34,446 bases of DNA from an uncultured Bacilli bacterium (GTDB lineage Bacteria > Bacillota_I > Bacilli_A > RF39 > UBA660). The stretch's first letter is position 1. Every line of letters begins with the position of its first letter. Below are positions 6,150 to 13,549 of the stretch, one piece after another. Made by a program: the position numbers and the translations under genes. The DNA lies in NCBI GenBank assembly GCA_934085675.1, contig CAKOHH010000012.1:1-34446 (forward strand), in the 5' to 3' direction. Below the pieces are notes generated by a model that worked only from the letters and a program-made list of their open reading frames with translations, was not told the DNA's origin and searched no databases.

Positions 6150-7616
6150 ATGAAAGAATTATTAATACCTGTTGGTTCGATGGAAGCTTTAAAGTATGCC
6201 GTTTTAAATGGGGCTGATGCGGTTTATTTAGGTGGTAAAAAGTTTGGAGCGCGAGCTTATGCTCAAAACTTTGATGAAGAAACATTAAAAGAAGCCGTTT
6301 TATTTGCCCATTTATATGGTGTAAAAGTTTATGTTACAGTTAATACTTTAATATTTGAAAGAGAGCTATCAAATGTCTTAGACTATCTTATTTTTTTAGA
6401 AAGCATTCATGTCGATGCCGCTATTGTATCTGATTTAGGGCTTATTTCTTGGCTGCAACAAAATCTACCACATTTAAATGTTCATGTTTCGACCCAGGCT
6501 CATACCTTTAATGCGGATATTATTCGCTTTTATAAAAGTTTAGGTGTTACAAGAGTAGTCGTGGATAGAGAAATGTCTTTAGAAGAAATTAAAGCCTTAC
6601 CGGATATATTAGAAATTGAATGTTTTATTCATGGGGCTTTATGTGTTTGTTATTCGGGACAATGTCTATTTAGTTATTTTAAAGATGGCCGTAGTGGAAA
6701 CAGGGGAACATGCTCGCAGAGTTGTCGGATGCCTTATTCTCTTTTTGAAAATGGTAAGAAATTAGAAACGGCTGGAAAATATCTTTTATCAACCAAAGAA
6801 CTTAACACTTCTTTACACATTGATGAATTATTAAAAAGCAATATTACTTCCTTTAAAGTAGAAGGAAGAATGAAAAGTCCCCTTTATGTTGGTTTTATTA
6901 CCCGTTTTTACCGGCGGCTTTTTGATGGTGAAAAGGTAAACGCTGAGGATAGAAAAAATTTAAAAGTTATGTTTAACAGAGAGTTTACAGATGGTTATTT
7001 ATTTAATGCCCAAAATATTATGAATTTTAAAACCCCTAATCATCAAGGAATAAACTTAGGAAAAGTTATCGCGGTAAATAAAGATAAAATCAAAATTCTT
7101 TTAGAAGAAGATCTTGCTCAAGAAGATGGGATTCGTTTTAAAAATAAAGATATGGGCTTTATTGTAAATTTTTTATATGATGAAAAAGGTAAACTTATCA
7201 ATCAAGCTTTGAAAGGTAGTATCGTTTATGTAGATAATAAAGTTAATTTAAAAGATAAAGATATTGTCCTAAAGACTTTAGATAAGAAACTAATGAATGA
7301 AATCGCTAATTATGAACCACGTAAAGTAGACATAGACTTGACAGTGAAAGTGACAGATGATGTTTTTTCGTTAACGCTTAAAGATTCCCATCATGAAATA
7401 AATGTTTCTTCTAAAATTGTTTCTAAAGCTTTAAAAAGAAGTATTACTAAAGAAGAAATACAAAAACAAATGAATCGTTTAAAAGATACGCCTTTTAAAA
7501 TAAGAAAGATAACAATTGAAATTCCAGACGATATTTTTATTCCCGTTTCTAAAATGAATGAGATAAGAAGAGAAGCAGTTTCTAAATTAATAGAAAAGAG
7601 GCAAAACTATGTTTAG
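6150..7616 (+). CDS. U32 family protein (RlhA/TrhP-like), N-terminal part of a split gene
   Basis: A 488-residue protein of the peptidase U32 family. Despite the name, characterised members mostly act in RNA hydroxylation with prephenate and an iron-sulfur cluster. The TIM-barrel start is MKELLIPVGSMEALKYAVLNGADAVYLGG; then come VHVSTQAHTFN, VVVDREMSLEEI and the signature ECFIHGALCVCYSGQC...GNRGTCSQSCRMPY, which supplies the Cys ligands. FKVEGRMKSPLYV follows. After residue 300 there is a beta-rich U32 C-terminal extension. The next gene overlaps by 8 bp (ATGTTTAG) and looks like the second barrel found fused in longer U32 proteins. It is separate from the trhP pair at 10921-12899, so this genome has at least two U32 systems. 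The substrate is unknown; 23S rRNA (RlhA-like) is one option. Confidence 0.88.
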   Translation: MKELLIPVGSMEALKYAVLNGADAVYLGGKKFGARAYAQNFDEETLKEAVLFAHLYGVKVYVTVNTLIFERELSNVLDYLIFLESIHVDAAIVSDLGLISWLQQNLPHLNVHVSTQAHTFNADIIRFYKSLGVTRVVVDREMSLEEIKALPDILEIECFIHGALCVCYSGQCLFSYFKDGRSGNRGTCSQSCRMPYSLFENGKKLETAGKYLLSTKELNTSLHIDELLKSNITSFKVEGRMKSPLYVGFITRFYRRLFDGEKVNAEDRKNLKVMFNREFTDGYLFNAQNIMNFKTPNHQGINLGKVIAVNKDKIKILLEEDLAQEDGIRFKNKDMGFIVNFLYDEKGKLINQALKGSIVYVDNKVNLKDKDIVLKTLDKKLMNEIANYEPRKVDIDLTVKVTDDVFSLTLKDSHHEINVSSKIVSKALKRSITKEEIQKQMNRLKDTPFKIRKITIEIPDDIFIPVSKMNEIRREAVSKLIEKRQNYV

Positions 7617-8238
7617 TGTTTTTGTTCATACAAAAGAACAATATGAGGCCGTTAAAAATTATCCTGTTAGTATGATTTATACGGATAATGAAAGTCTTTT
7701 AAAAGAAGACGAGAATATATATTATCAAGTTCCTCGTTATCCCCATGCCAAAAAGTTACCCCAAAATATTTTAATTCAAGATTTAGGCTGTCTTTTAGAA
7801 TGTCAAAATAAAAATATCGTGACAGATACAAATTTAAACGTTGCTAATTCTTTGGCTATTGAAAAATTACTTTCTTTTGGTGTTTTAAAAGTGACTTTGT
7901 CTTTAGAATGTAGTTTAAATGAACTAAAGTTTTTAAATAAAGCCAGTGAGTATCCTTTGGAAGTTGTTTTATATCATCGACCTTTAGTAATGATATTAAA
8001 AAGTCACCCTTTGATAAAAGAAAATGGTTATGAATTAGAAGATTATGAAAAGAAAAAATATCCTATTTTAGTAGACCAAGAAAAACATGTTCATATTTAT
8101 CAATATGAAGTGGTGGATAAACTATCTTTACAAAAAGAATATGAGGCTTTAGGAGTTCATCATTTTCGTTTACAATTTATTTTTGAAACAAAAGAAGAAG
8201 TCAAAAAGATAATGACTAAAATATATCAAATGGCTTAA
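7609..8238 (+). CDS. U32-associated protein, second-barrel half of a split U32 protein
   Basis: A 209-residue protein that resembles the C-terminal half of long U32 (DUF3656-type) proteins. Matching segments are the strand YYQVPRYPHAKKLP, then VTDTNLNVANSLAIEKLLSFGVLKVTLSLECSLNEL (the long-form family has a VxxNSxAxxxLxxLGxxxVTLSxE pattern) and LEVVLYHRPLVMILKSHPL (family form LxVxVYGRxPLMxxxxCP). The usual C-terminal Cys after LMxxxxCP is replaced by His here, so it may not bind a cluster. It overlaps the upstream U32 gene by 8 bp, giving coupled translation and probably a 1:1 complex. The operon ends at the terminator at 8253. Confidence 0.75.
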   Translation: MFSVFVHTKEQYEAVKNYPVSMIYTDNESLLKEDENIYYQVPRYPHAKKLPQNILIQDLGCLLECQNKNIVTDTNLNVANSLAIEKLLSFGVLKVTLSLECSLNELKFLNKASEYPLEVVLYHRPLVMILKSHPLIKENGYELEDYEKKKYPILVDQEKHVHIYQYEVVDKLSLQKEYEALGVHHFRLQFIFETKEEVKKIMTKIYQMA

Positions 8239-8252
8239 AAACCTTTTGGAAG

Positions 8253-8278
8253 CACTCTTGTCATCAAGAGTGTTTTTT
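8253..8278 (+). terminator. Intrinsic terminator ending the U32 pair
   Basis: The perfect 8-bp stem CACTCTTG (8253-8260) / CAAGAGTG (8265-8272) has a TCAT loop and is followed by T residues at 8273-8278. Confidence 0.88.
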
Positions 8279-8286
8279 GCTACAAT
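8258..8286 (+). promoter_or_regulatory. Promoter of the ireB operon, overlapping the terminator
   Basis: TTGTCA (8258-8263) and the extended -10 TGCTACAAT (8278-8286) have a 17-bp spacer. The -35 covers part of the stem and loop of the preceding terminator. The downstream ribosome binding site is TAGGTG near 8301-8306 for ATG 8311. Confidence 0.65.
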
Positions 8287-8310
8287 GTTTATGAATTAAG
8301 TAGGTGAAAT

Positions 8311-8550
8311 ATGGAAAAGACAAGTTTGTTTAGTGTGCAAGAATTTGATGCCGCTAATGCCAAATTGATTTTAAAAGAAGTCGCGGACATCTTAAAAGAA
8401 AGAGGGTATAACCCCATTAACCAAATTGTTGGTTATCTTTTAAGTGGTGATCCTGGCTTTGTTACCAATTATAAAGAAGCCAGAGAAAAAATAACGAGTT
8501 TAGATCGAGCTGATTTGCTCTCATTTATCTTAACGGAGTATTTAAAATGA
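8311..8550 (+). CDS. ireB: IreB family regulatory phosphoprotein (UPF0297)
   Basis: A 79-residue cytoplasmic protein of the IreB/YrzL family. In Enterococcus, IreB is phosphorylated by the Ser/Thr kinase IreK and affects cephalosporin resistance. Family text is evident: MEKTSLFSVQEFDAANAKLI, then LKERGYNPINQIVGYLLSGDPGFVT and DRADLLSFILTEYLK. The Thr at position 4 corresponds to the N-terminal Thr region phosphorylated in Enterococcus. The length matches the family. It overlaps ruvX by 4 bp (ATGA). The ireB-ruvX-yrzB order is conserved across Firmicutes. Confidence 0.95.
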   Translation: MEKTSLFSVQEFDAANAKLILKEVADILKERGYNPINQIVGYLLSGDPGFVTNYKEAREKITSLDRADLLSFILTEYLK

Positions 8551-8966
8551 GATATTTAGGTTTAGATTTAGGAACTAGGACACTTGGCATTTCTGTGAGT
8601 GACAAAACAAATACTATTGCAACACCTTTGGTAACGAAAAGATTTAACGAAAATGATTATGAAAGTGTTTTAGAAGATTTAGAAGTTATTGTGAAAGAAA
8701 AGCAAATTACTGATTTTGTCTTAGGACTACCTAAAAATATGAATAACTCGCTTGGTTTTGCAGCCGAACGTAGTGAAAATTTTGCTCGTCTATTAGATGA
8801 AAGATTTCATCTTCCCGTTCATTTTATAGATGAAAGATTAACAACGGTGGAAGCAGAAAATATTTTGCTTATGGGTGATAAGAGTCGTAAAAAACGGAAA
8901 AAAGTAATTGATAATGTGGCTTCATCTCTCATATTGGAAACCTATTTAAAAAAGAAAGGAAACTAG
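8547..8966 (+). CDS. ruvX: RuvX/YqgF Holliday junction resolvase-like nuclease
   Basis: A 139-residue RNase H-fold protein of the YqgF family, linked in bacteria to pre-16S rRNA 5' processing and proposed as a Holliday junction resolvase. Motifs are MRYLGLDLGTRTLGIS with the first acidic residue (Asp7), FVLGLPKNMNNSLG near 55-68, and VHFIDERLTTVEAE near 92-105 with the DER motif. The C-terminal helix contains VIDNVASSLILETYL, whose Asp completes the active site. All expected residues are present and the length is typical. The start overlaps ireB by 4 bp. Confidence 0.95.
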   Translation: MRYLGLDLGTRTLGISVSDKTNTIATPLVTKRFNENDYESVLEDLEVIVKEKQITDFVLGLPKNMNNSLGFAAERSENFARLLDERFHLPVHFIDERLTTVEAENILLMGDKSRKKRKKVIDNVASSLILETYLKKKGN

Positions 8967-8968
8967 AA

Positions 8969-9262
8969 ATGAAAGAAAATTCGCCTGTAAATAATAATGT
9001 CTTTAGTATTAAAGATGAGAATGGAAAAATATTAGAATGTGAAGTTTTATTTACTTTTGATTCGCCTGAAACAAATAAAAGTTATCTTGTTTATACTGAC
9101 AATCAAAAAAGCGCCGAAGGGGCCTTACAAATTTATGCCAATATTTATGATAAAACGGGCCAAAATAAAAATTTGATGCCAATTGAAACGGAAGAAGAAT
9201 GGAATACAGTCGAGGCCATCTTAGCCAAATTAGAACAAAAAGATAAGGAAGAAAATAAGTGA
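8969..9262 (+). CDS. yrzB: DUF1292 family protein (YrzB, UPF0473)
   Basis: A 97-residue acidic cytoplasmic protein of the DUF1292/YrzB family, function unknown. Family features are FSIKDENGKILECEVLFTFDSPETNKSYLVY and ALQIYANIYD, then LMPIETEEEWNTVEAILAKL. It lies between ruvX (2-bp gap) and mltG (4-bp overlap), the conserved Firmicutes order, so the identification is secure even though the role is not known. Confidence 0.9.
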   Translation: MKENSPVNNNVFSIKDENGKILECEVLFTFDSPETNKSYLVYTDNQKSAEGALQIYANIYDKTGQNKNLMPIETEEEWNTVEAILAKLEQKDKEENK

Positions 9263-10317
9263 AAAAAGTAATCATTATTATATGTAGTTTAATTATTTTT
9301 GTTTGCCTTTTTTTAGGTGGTTTTTATGTCTGGGGCTTAGGTGCTTTAGGGGGAAACGAAAAAGTAAACTTTATTATTGAAGCAGGAACAAGTAAACAAG
9401 ATATCGCGAAAAATTTACAAAATGCCCATCTAATTCGTAATGAATATGTTTTAGATGCATATCTTTATTTAACTCGTCCAACAATTCAGGCTGGAGAGTA
9501 CGAGTTATCTCCTTCGATGACACCTAAAGAAATCATAAACAAATTTAAAAACGGTGATATTGTTGTTAAAACCGTAAATGTTACTTTATTAGAAGGAGAA
9601 ACGGTAGAAGATTATGCCGAGACGCTTTCTAAAACCCTTTCTTTTACAAAAGAAGAGTTTTTAAGTACGATTAAAGATAAAGAGTTTTTACAATCTTTGC
9701 TAGAAAAATATTGGTTTTTAACAGATGAAGTTTTAAATGAACAATTATATGAACCATTGGAAGGCTATTTTTATCCTGATACTTATGAATTTATGCAAAA
9801 TGCTAGTATATCTGATGTTGTTTTAACCATTTTAAATAATACGGAGCAAAAATTAAATACCGTAAAAGAAGATATTACCAATAGTGGATATACCACACAT
9901 CAAATCTTAAGTCTTGCTTCCTTAGTTGAAAAAGAAGGCATTACTAAAGAAGATCGGCAAAAAATAGCACAAGTCTTTTATACAAGGTTAAGTAGCAATA
10001 TGCCTTTAGGAAGTGACATTAGTACTTACTATGGTGTTCATAAAAGAATGCGTGATGGCGAGTTAACTTTTCAAGACATCTATAACGTTAATCCTTATAA
10101 CACCCGTTTGACAGATGGCCAAATGAATGGTAAACTACCTATTGGACCGGTTGATAATGCCTCATTAGACGCGATATGGGCGACACTTCACAAAACCGAG
10201 ACAAATTATATTTATTTTATCGCAAATACTTGTACGAAAGAAGTTTTCTTCTTTGAGGATTATAACAGCTTTTTACAAAAAGGCAGCGAACTCCGTCGTA
10301 TTTGTGAAACAAATTAA
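9259..10317 (+). CDS. mltG: MltG endolytic murein transglycosylase
   Basis: A 352-residue membrane-anchored enzyme (YceG/MltG family) that cuts nascent peptidoglycan glycan strands and so ends their elongation. The start is GTG 9259, supported by AAGGAA at 9245-9250 and the 4-bp overlap with yrzB. One N-terminal helix lies at residues 3-22. A LysM-like region follows with VNFIIEAGTSKQDIAKNLQNAHLIRNEYVL. The catalytic region has LEGYFYPDTYEF, ASLVEKEG with the likely catalytic Glu224, then PLGSDISTYYG, NPYNTR and KLPIGPVDNAS. The end FFFEDYNSFLQK corresponds to the HxFxxTxxEH segment but lacks its usual His pattern. It is the positional match of B. subtilis yrrL. Its presence shows a peptidoglycan wall, so this is not a wall-less mycoplasma. 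Confidence 0.93.
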   Translation: MKKVIIIICSLIIFVCLFLGGFYVWGLGALGGNEKVNFIIEAGTSKQDIAKNLQNAHLIRNEYVLDAYLYLTRPTIQAGEYELSPSMTPKEIINKFKNGDIVVKTVNVTLLEGETVEDYAETLSKTLSFTKEEFLSTIKDKEFLQSLLEKYWFLTDEVLNEQLYEPLEGYFYPDTYEFMQNASISDVVLTILNNTEQKLNTVKEDITNSGYTTHQILSLASLVEKEGITKEDRQKIAQVFYTRLSSNMPLGSDISTYYGVHKRMRDGELTFQDIYNVNPYNTRLTDGQMNGKLPIGPVDNASLDAIWATLHKTETNYIYFIANTCTKEVFFFEDYNSFLQKGSELRRICETN

Positions 10318-10331
10318 TAGGAGAGTATGTA

Positions 10332-10931
10332 ATGAAACAATTAATCATGGATATGGAAGAATACGCGAAAGAAAATAATATCCCTATTATGCAAAAAGAA
10401 GGCATTGCCTTTTTAATGAAATATATCAAAAATAATCATGTTAAAAATGTTTTAGAAATAGGGAGTGCTATTGGTTATTCTGCTATTTTAATGGCGTCTT
10501 CCAGTACTGAATGTAAAGTAACAACGATTGAAAGAGATCAAACAAATTATTTAGAATGTGTTAAAAATGTTAAAAAATGTAATTTTGAATCAAAAGTAAG
10601 TGTTGTTTTTCAAGATGCTTTAGATGTTAATCTAGCTGAAGGAACACAATATGATTTAATTTTTATTGATGCTGCCAAAGGACAATATCGTAAATTTTTT
10701 GAAAAATTTCAATATTTCTTAGCCCCAGGTGGAGTTATTATCACTGATAATTTAAAATTTCATGGCTACGTTGGTAAATCTGATACGATTGAAAGTAAAA
10801 ACTTACGGCAACTTGTTAAAAAAATAGAAGGTTATATTGATTATTTAAAAACAAATGAGGAATTTACGACAGAATTTTATGATATTGGTGATGGGGTATC
10901 TGTCAGTAAAAGAGTAGAAAATGAAAAGTAA
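10332..10931 (+). CDS. trmR: tRNA 5-hydroxyuridine methyltransferase (TrmR)
   Basis: A 199-residue SAM-dependent O-methyltransferase, the positional match of B. subtilis yrrM/trmR, which methylates ho5U34 of tRNA to mo5U34. Motif I is VLEIGSAIGYSAILMA near residues 39-54, followed by TIERD (motif II acidic residue), then DLIFIDAAKGQYRKFFE near 111-127, which carries the metal-binding Asp, and GGVIITDNLKFHGYV. These are typical of the class-I catechol-type O-methyltransferase fold. It is preceded by GGAGAG at 10320-10325. It is followed, with 11-bp overlap, by the trhP1-like gene and then trhP2, the enzymes that make its substrate, which strongly supports the tRNA role. Confidence 0.9.
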   Translation: MKQLIMDMEEYAKENNIPIMQKEGIAFLMKYIKNNHVKNVLEIGSAIGYSAILMASSSTECKVTTIERDQTNYLECVKNVKKCNFESKVSVVFQDALDVNLAEGTQYDLIFIDAAKGQYRKFFEKFQYFLAPGGVIITDNLKFHGYVGKSDTIESKNLRQLVKKIEGYIDYLKTNEEFTTEFYDIGDGVSVSKRVENEK

Positions 10932-11712
10932 ATATCTCGTTGTTCCAAATCATAAGAATTTAAAGTCAAGCAACGATTATTGCTTGCTTTTTCCATTAAA
11001 AGGCTTCTGTGTTGGGTTTTTAAATGAGTTTTCTATAGAAGAAATTCCTGATGAAAGTTACATTTATGTCAATCGTCTTTTAGATACTAAAAGTATTTTA
11101 AAATTAAAAGAAATTTTGCAAGCGAAACCTTTAAAAGGAATTGTTTTTGAAGATTTAGGAATTTTACAAATTATTTTAGATAATCAATTAACGTTAGAAA
11201 CTATTTTTTATCCTACTCATGCGGTTACTAGTACAAACACTTTAAATGCTTATTTAGATTATGCCAAAAGTGTTGGAATATCACTTGATGTTACCAAAGA
11301 AGAAACAAAAAAAATGCTAGATTTAGCTAAAGGAAATGTTTCTTACTATCTATACGGACCACTTCCTTATATGTATTCAAGAAGAAGTTTACTGACCAAT
11401 TATGAGAAAAATTTCTCTTTAAAAGAAAGTAAAGAAAAAATCTTAGAAGATGAAATTACTCATAAGAAATTTAGAGCGGTTGAAAATGAGTATGGTACCG
11501 TTTTGTTTGATGAAAAGCCTTATGATGGTCGAATGTTTTTAAATCATCCTAAGATTAGCCATTTTATTATTAATACGGACGCGAACGAAAAACCTGTAAG
11601 TGAGAAGTGGCTTAAAGACTTTTTAGAAGGTAAAGAGTTAGAAAATATGACAGATGGCTTTTTGAACCAAAAAACCATTTATATATTGCCACCTAAAAAG
11701 GAGGGCTTATGA
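10921..11712 (+). CDS. trhP1: TrhP1-like U32 protein (YrrN position)
   Basis: A 263-residue protein at the position of B. subtilis yrrN (TrhP1), one of two U32 proteins needed for prephenate-dependent tRNA U34 hydroxylation. The sequence is diverged but keeps the U32 barrel pattern: LKGIVFEDLGILQIILD and LETIFYPTHAVTSTNTLNAYLDYAKSVGISLDVTKEET, then YYLYGPLPYMYSRRSLLTNY, which matches the HGxxCxxYSGRCxxS segment of active U32 proteins. The cluster-binding Cys residues of that segment are absent here, so it is probably a non-catalytic partner of TrhP2. It overlaps trmR by 11 bp and trhP2 by 4 bp. The assignment depends on gene order plus barrel similarity. Confidence 0.78.
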   Translation: MKSKYLVVPNHKNLKSSNDYCLLFPLKGFCVGFLNEFSIEEIPDESYIYVNRLLDTKSILKLKEILQAKPLKGIVFEDLGILQIILDNQLTLETIFYPTHAVTSTNTLNAYLDYAKSVGISLDVTKEETKKMLDLAKGNVSYYLYGPLPYMYSRRSLLTNYEKNFSLKESKEKILEDEITHKKFRAVENEYGTVLFDEKPYDGRMFLNHPKISHFIINTDANEKPVSEKWLKDFLEGKELENMTDGFLNQKTIYILPPKKEGL

Positions 11713-12899
11713 TAGAACTACTCGCTCCAGCAGGAGATTTAGAAAAATTAAAATTTGCTTTACATTATGGGGCTGATGCCGTTTATGTCGGAGGTCAAAA
11801 CTTTAGTTTAAGAGCGAATGCCAAAAACTTCTCTTTACAAGATTTAGAAGAAGCTCTTTTATTTGCCCATGAAAGAGGTAAAAAAGTTTATGTTACGGTT
11901 AACATTGTTTTTCATGATGAAGATACAAAAGGCTTAAAAGAATATTTACAGAAACTTGCCGAGATTCATGTGGATGCCGTTATTGTCAGTGATATTGCCG
12001 TGATGAAATTAATTAAAGATGAAAATATTCCTTTAGAAATTCATGTTTCAACGCAAGCAAGTATTTTAAATCCTTACGCGGCTTTATTTTATAAAAACTT
12101 AGGCGCTACGCGGGTTGTTCTGGCTAGAGAAGCAAGCAAAGAAGATATTGAAGAAATTAAATTAATGACCAACCTAGATTTAGAGTGCTTTATTCATGGG
12201 GCGATGTGTACGAGTTTTTCAGGCCGTTGTGTGATGAGTAATGTCATTACTAATCGCGATGCGAACCGCGGCGGTTGTGCCCAAATATGTCGTTGGACGT
12301 TTAAAACGGATGAAGAACCAATTTTTAGCATGACAAGTAAAGATTTAAATATGATTGCAAATATTGAAAGTATGATAAATAGGGGTGTTAATTCCTTTAA
12401 AGTAGAAGGACGAATGCGGGGGATTTATTATATTGCTACCGTCATTCATACTTATCGTAAATTAATAGACCAAATAAAAAATAAAAACTTGGATGATAAA
12501 GAAGTAAGATATGCCCTAGATATTTTAAATCGTTCGGCAAATCGTGATTCAAGTCCCCAGTTTTATGATGGTTTACCTACCGAAAAAGAGCAATATTTTC
12601 TAGGACGACAAGAAATATCGAATCAAGATTTTTTAGGGCTTGTTTTAGATTATGATGAAGAAAACAAGATGGTTTTATTAGAACAAAGAAACTATTTTAA
12701 AAATGGTGATATTGTGGAATTTTTTGGACCTGAAACGGAAACATTTACTTACATGGTGCATACAATAGTAAACGAAAATGATGAAAAAATAGAAGTGGCT
12801 AATCATCCTAATATGCTTGTTAAATTACCTGTTGACAAACCTTTACATAAGTGGGATATGATGCGGATAAAAGTGTTTGACAAGAATAATTATTTATAG
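11709..12899 (+). CDS. trhP2: TrhP2 prephenate-dependent tRNA uridine(34) hydroxylase (U32 family)
   Basis: A 396-residue U32-family protein, the positional match of B. subtilis yrrO/TrhP2, which with TrhP1 makes 5-hydroxyuridine at tRNA position 34. Motifs are MIELLAPAGDLEKLKFALHYGADAVYVGG, VTVNIVFHDED, IHVSTQASILN and VVLAREASKEDI, then ECFIHGAMCTSFSGRC...NRGGCAQICRW with the four-Cys pattern for a 4Fe-4S cluster. FKVEGRMRGIYYIATV and a small C-terminal beta domain follow. AAGGAGGG at about 11698-11705 gives a strong ribosome binding site. It ends the operon begun at 8311. The greA promoter -35 lies inside its last codons. Confidence 0.92.
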   Translation: MIELLAPAGDLEKLKFALHYGADAVYVGGQNFSLRANAKNFSLQDLEEALLFAHERGKKVYVTVNIVFHDEDTKGLKEYLQKLAEIHVDAVIVSDIAVMKLIKDENIPLEIHVSTQASILNPYAALFYKNLGATRVVLAREASKEDIEEIKLMTNLDLECFIHGAMCTSFSGRCVMSNVITNRDANRGGCAQICRWTFKTDEEPIFSMTSKDLNMIANIESMINRGVNSFKVEGRMRGIYYIATVIHTYRKLIDQIKNKNLDDKEVRYALDILNRSANRDSSPQFYDGLPTEKEQYFLGRQEISNQDFLGLVLDYDEENKMVLLEQRNYFKNGDIVEFFGPETETFTYMVHTIVNENDEKIEVANHPNMLVKLPVDKPLHKWDMMRIKVFDKNNYL

Positions 12900-12905
12900 T
12901 ATGAT
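12877..12905 (+). promoter_or_regulatory. Near-consensus promoter of greA
   Basis: TTGACA (12877-12882), a 17-bp spacer and TATGAT (12900-12905). The -35 lies within the 3' end of trhP2, so greA can be transcribed apart from the tRNA-modification operon. Confidence 0.85.
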
Positions 12906-12943
12906 GTTGCACGTGAATTTAAAAGAAAGTGAGGCCTTTAGAG

Positions 12944-13405
12944 ATGAATCAAGAAATTATATTGACTCCAGAAGGTTATTTAGAATTAGAAACAGAATTA
13001 AATAATTTAAAAAATGTAGAAAGACCCCGTGTTATAAAAGATTTAAAAGATGCGCGTGCGCAAGGGGATTTATCTGAAAATGCCGATTATGATGCTGCTA
13101 GAGATGAACAAGCTCAAATCGAAGCTAAAATTAAAGAATTAGAATTTAAACTAGAACACAGTAAAATTGCGCAAAAAGATGCAGCTGGTTGTGTTTCTGT
13201 TGGTAATACGGTTGTTATTTTATATGATGATGGTGAAGAAGATGAATACCAAATTGTTGGTTCGATGGAAGCTGATCCATTTGAAAATAAAATTTCAAAT
13301 GAAAGTCCTATTGGTATTGCCGTTCTAGGTCATAAAAAAGGGGAACATGTAGAAGTTTCTAGTCCTAATGGTTCTTATACTGTAACAATTAAAGATGTAA
13401 AATAA
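12944..13405 (+). CDS. greA: Transcription elongation factor GreA
   Basis: GreA stimulates the RNA-cleavage activity of stalled RNA polymerase. The coiled-coil N-terminal domain contains ILTPEGYLELETELNNL and ARAQGDLSENADYDAAR, with the acidic tip (residues D and E of DLSENADYD) that reaches the polymerase active site. The C-terminal FKBP-like domain ends GSYTVTIKDVK and includes SPIGIAVLGHKKGEHVEV. A longer in-frame GTG exists at 12929. ATG 12944 is preferred since GreA proteins begin close to this point and GTGAGG (12929-12934) makes a reasonable ribosome binding site. The length is then 153 residues, close to the usual 157. It has its own promoter and terminator. Confidence 0.95.
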   Translation: MNQEIILTPEGYLELETELNNLKNVERPRVIKDLKDARAQGDLSENADYDAARDEQAQIEAKIKELEFKLEHSKIAQKDAAGCVSVGNTVVILYDDGEEDEYQIVGSMEADPFENKISNESPIGIAVLGHKKGEHVEVSSPNGSYTVTIKDVK

Positions 13406-13412
13406 GCATATA

Positions 13413-13439
13413 AAACTAGGTGATTTAGCCTAGTTTTTT
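13413..13439 (+). terminator. Intrinsic terminator of greA
   Basis: The stem AAACTAGG (13413-13420) / CCTAGTTT (13429-13436) has an 8-base loop and a T-run to 13439. Confidence 0.85.
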
Positions 13440-13475
13440 GCTAATATAAAAATAATGCCGTTTTAAAGGAATTTG

Positions 13476-13484
13476 TGTTATAAT
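13476..13484 (+). promoter_or_regulatory. Extended -10 promoter of the GGDEF gene
   Basis: TGTTATAAT at 13476-13484 has no clear -35. It leaves a leader of about 60 bases before ATG 13550, in which I see only the ribosome binding site AAGGAAGAAGG (13533-13543). Confidence 0.55.
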
Positions 13485-13549
13485 GTTATCTATCAAAGCA
13501 AAGATTAGGCAGTACTTTTATTGTTGAATTTTAAGGAAGAAGGATATGG

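Noticed and set aside
13485..13549. Cyclic di-GMP riboswitch in the leader of the GGDEF gene
   Set aside because: The leader is only about 60 bases and lacks the conserved GEMM core and tetraloop-receptor features.
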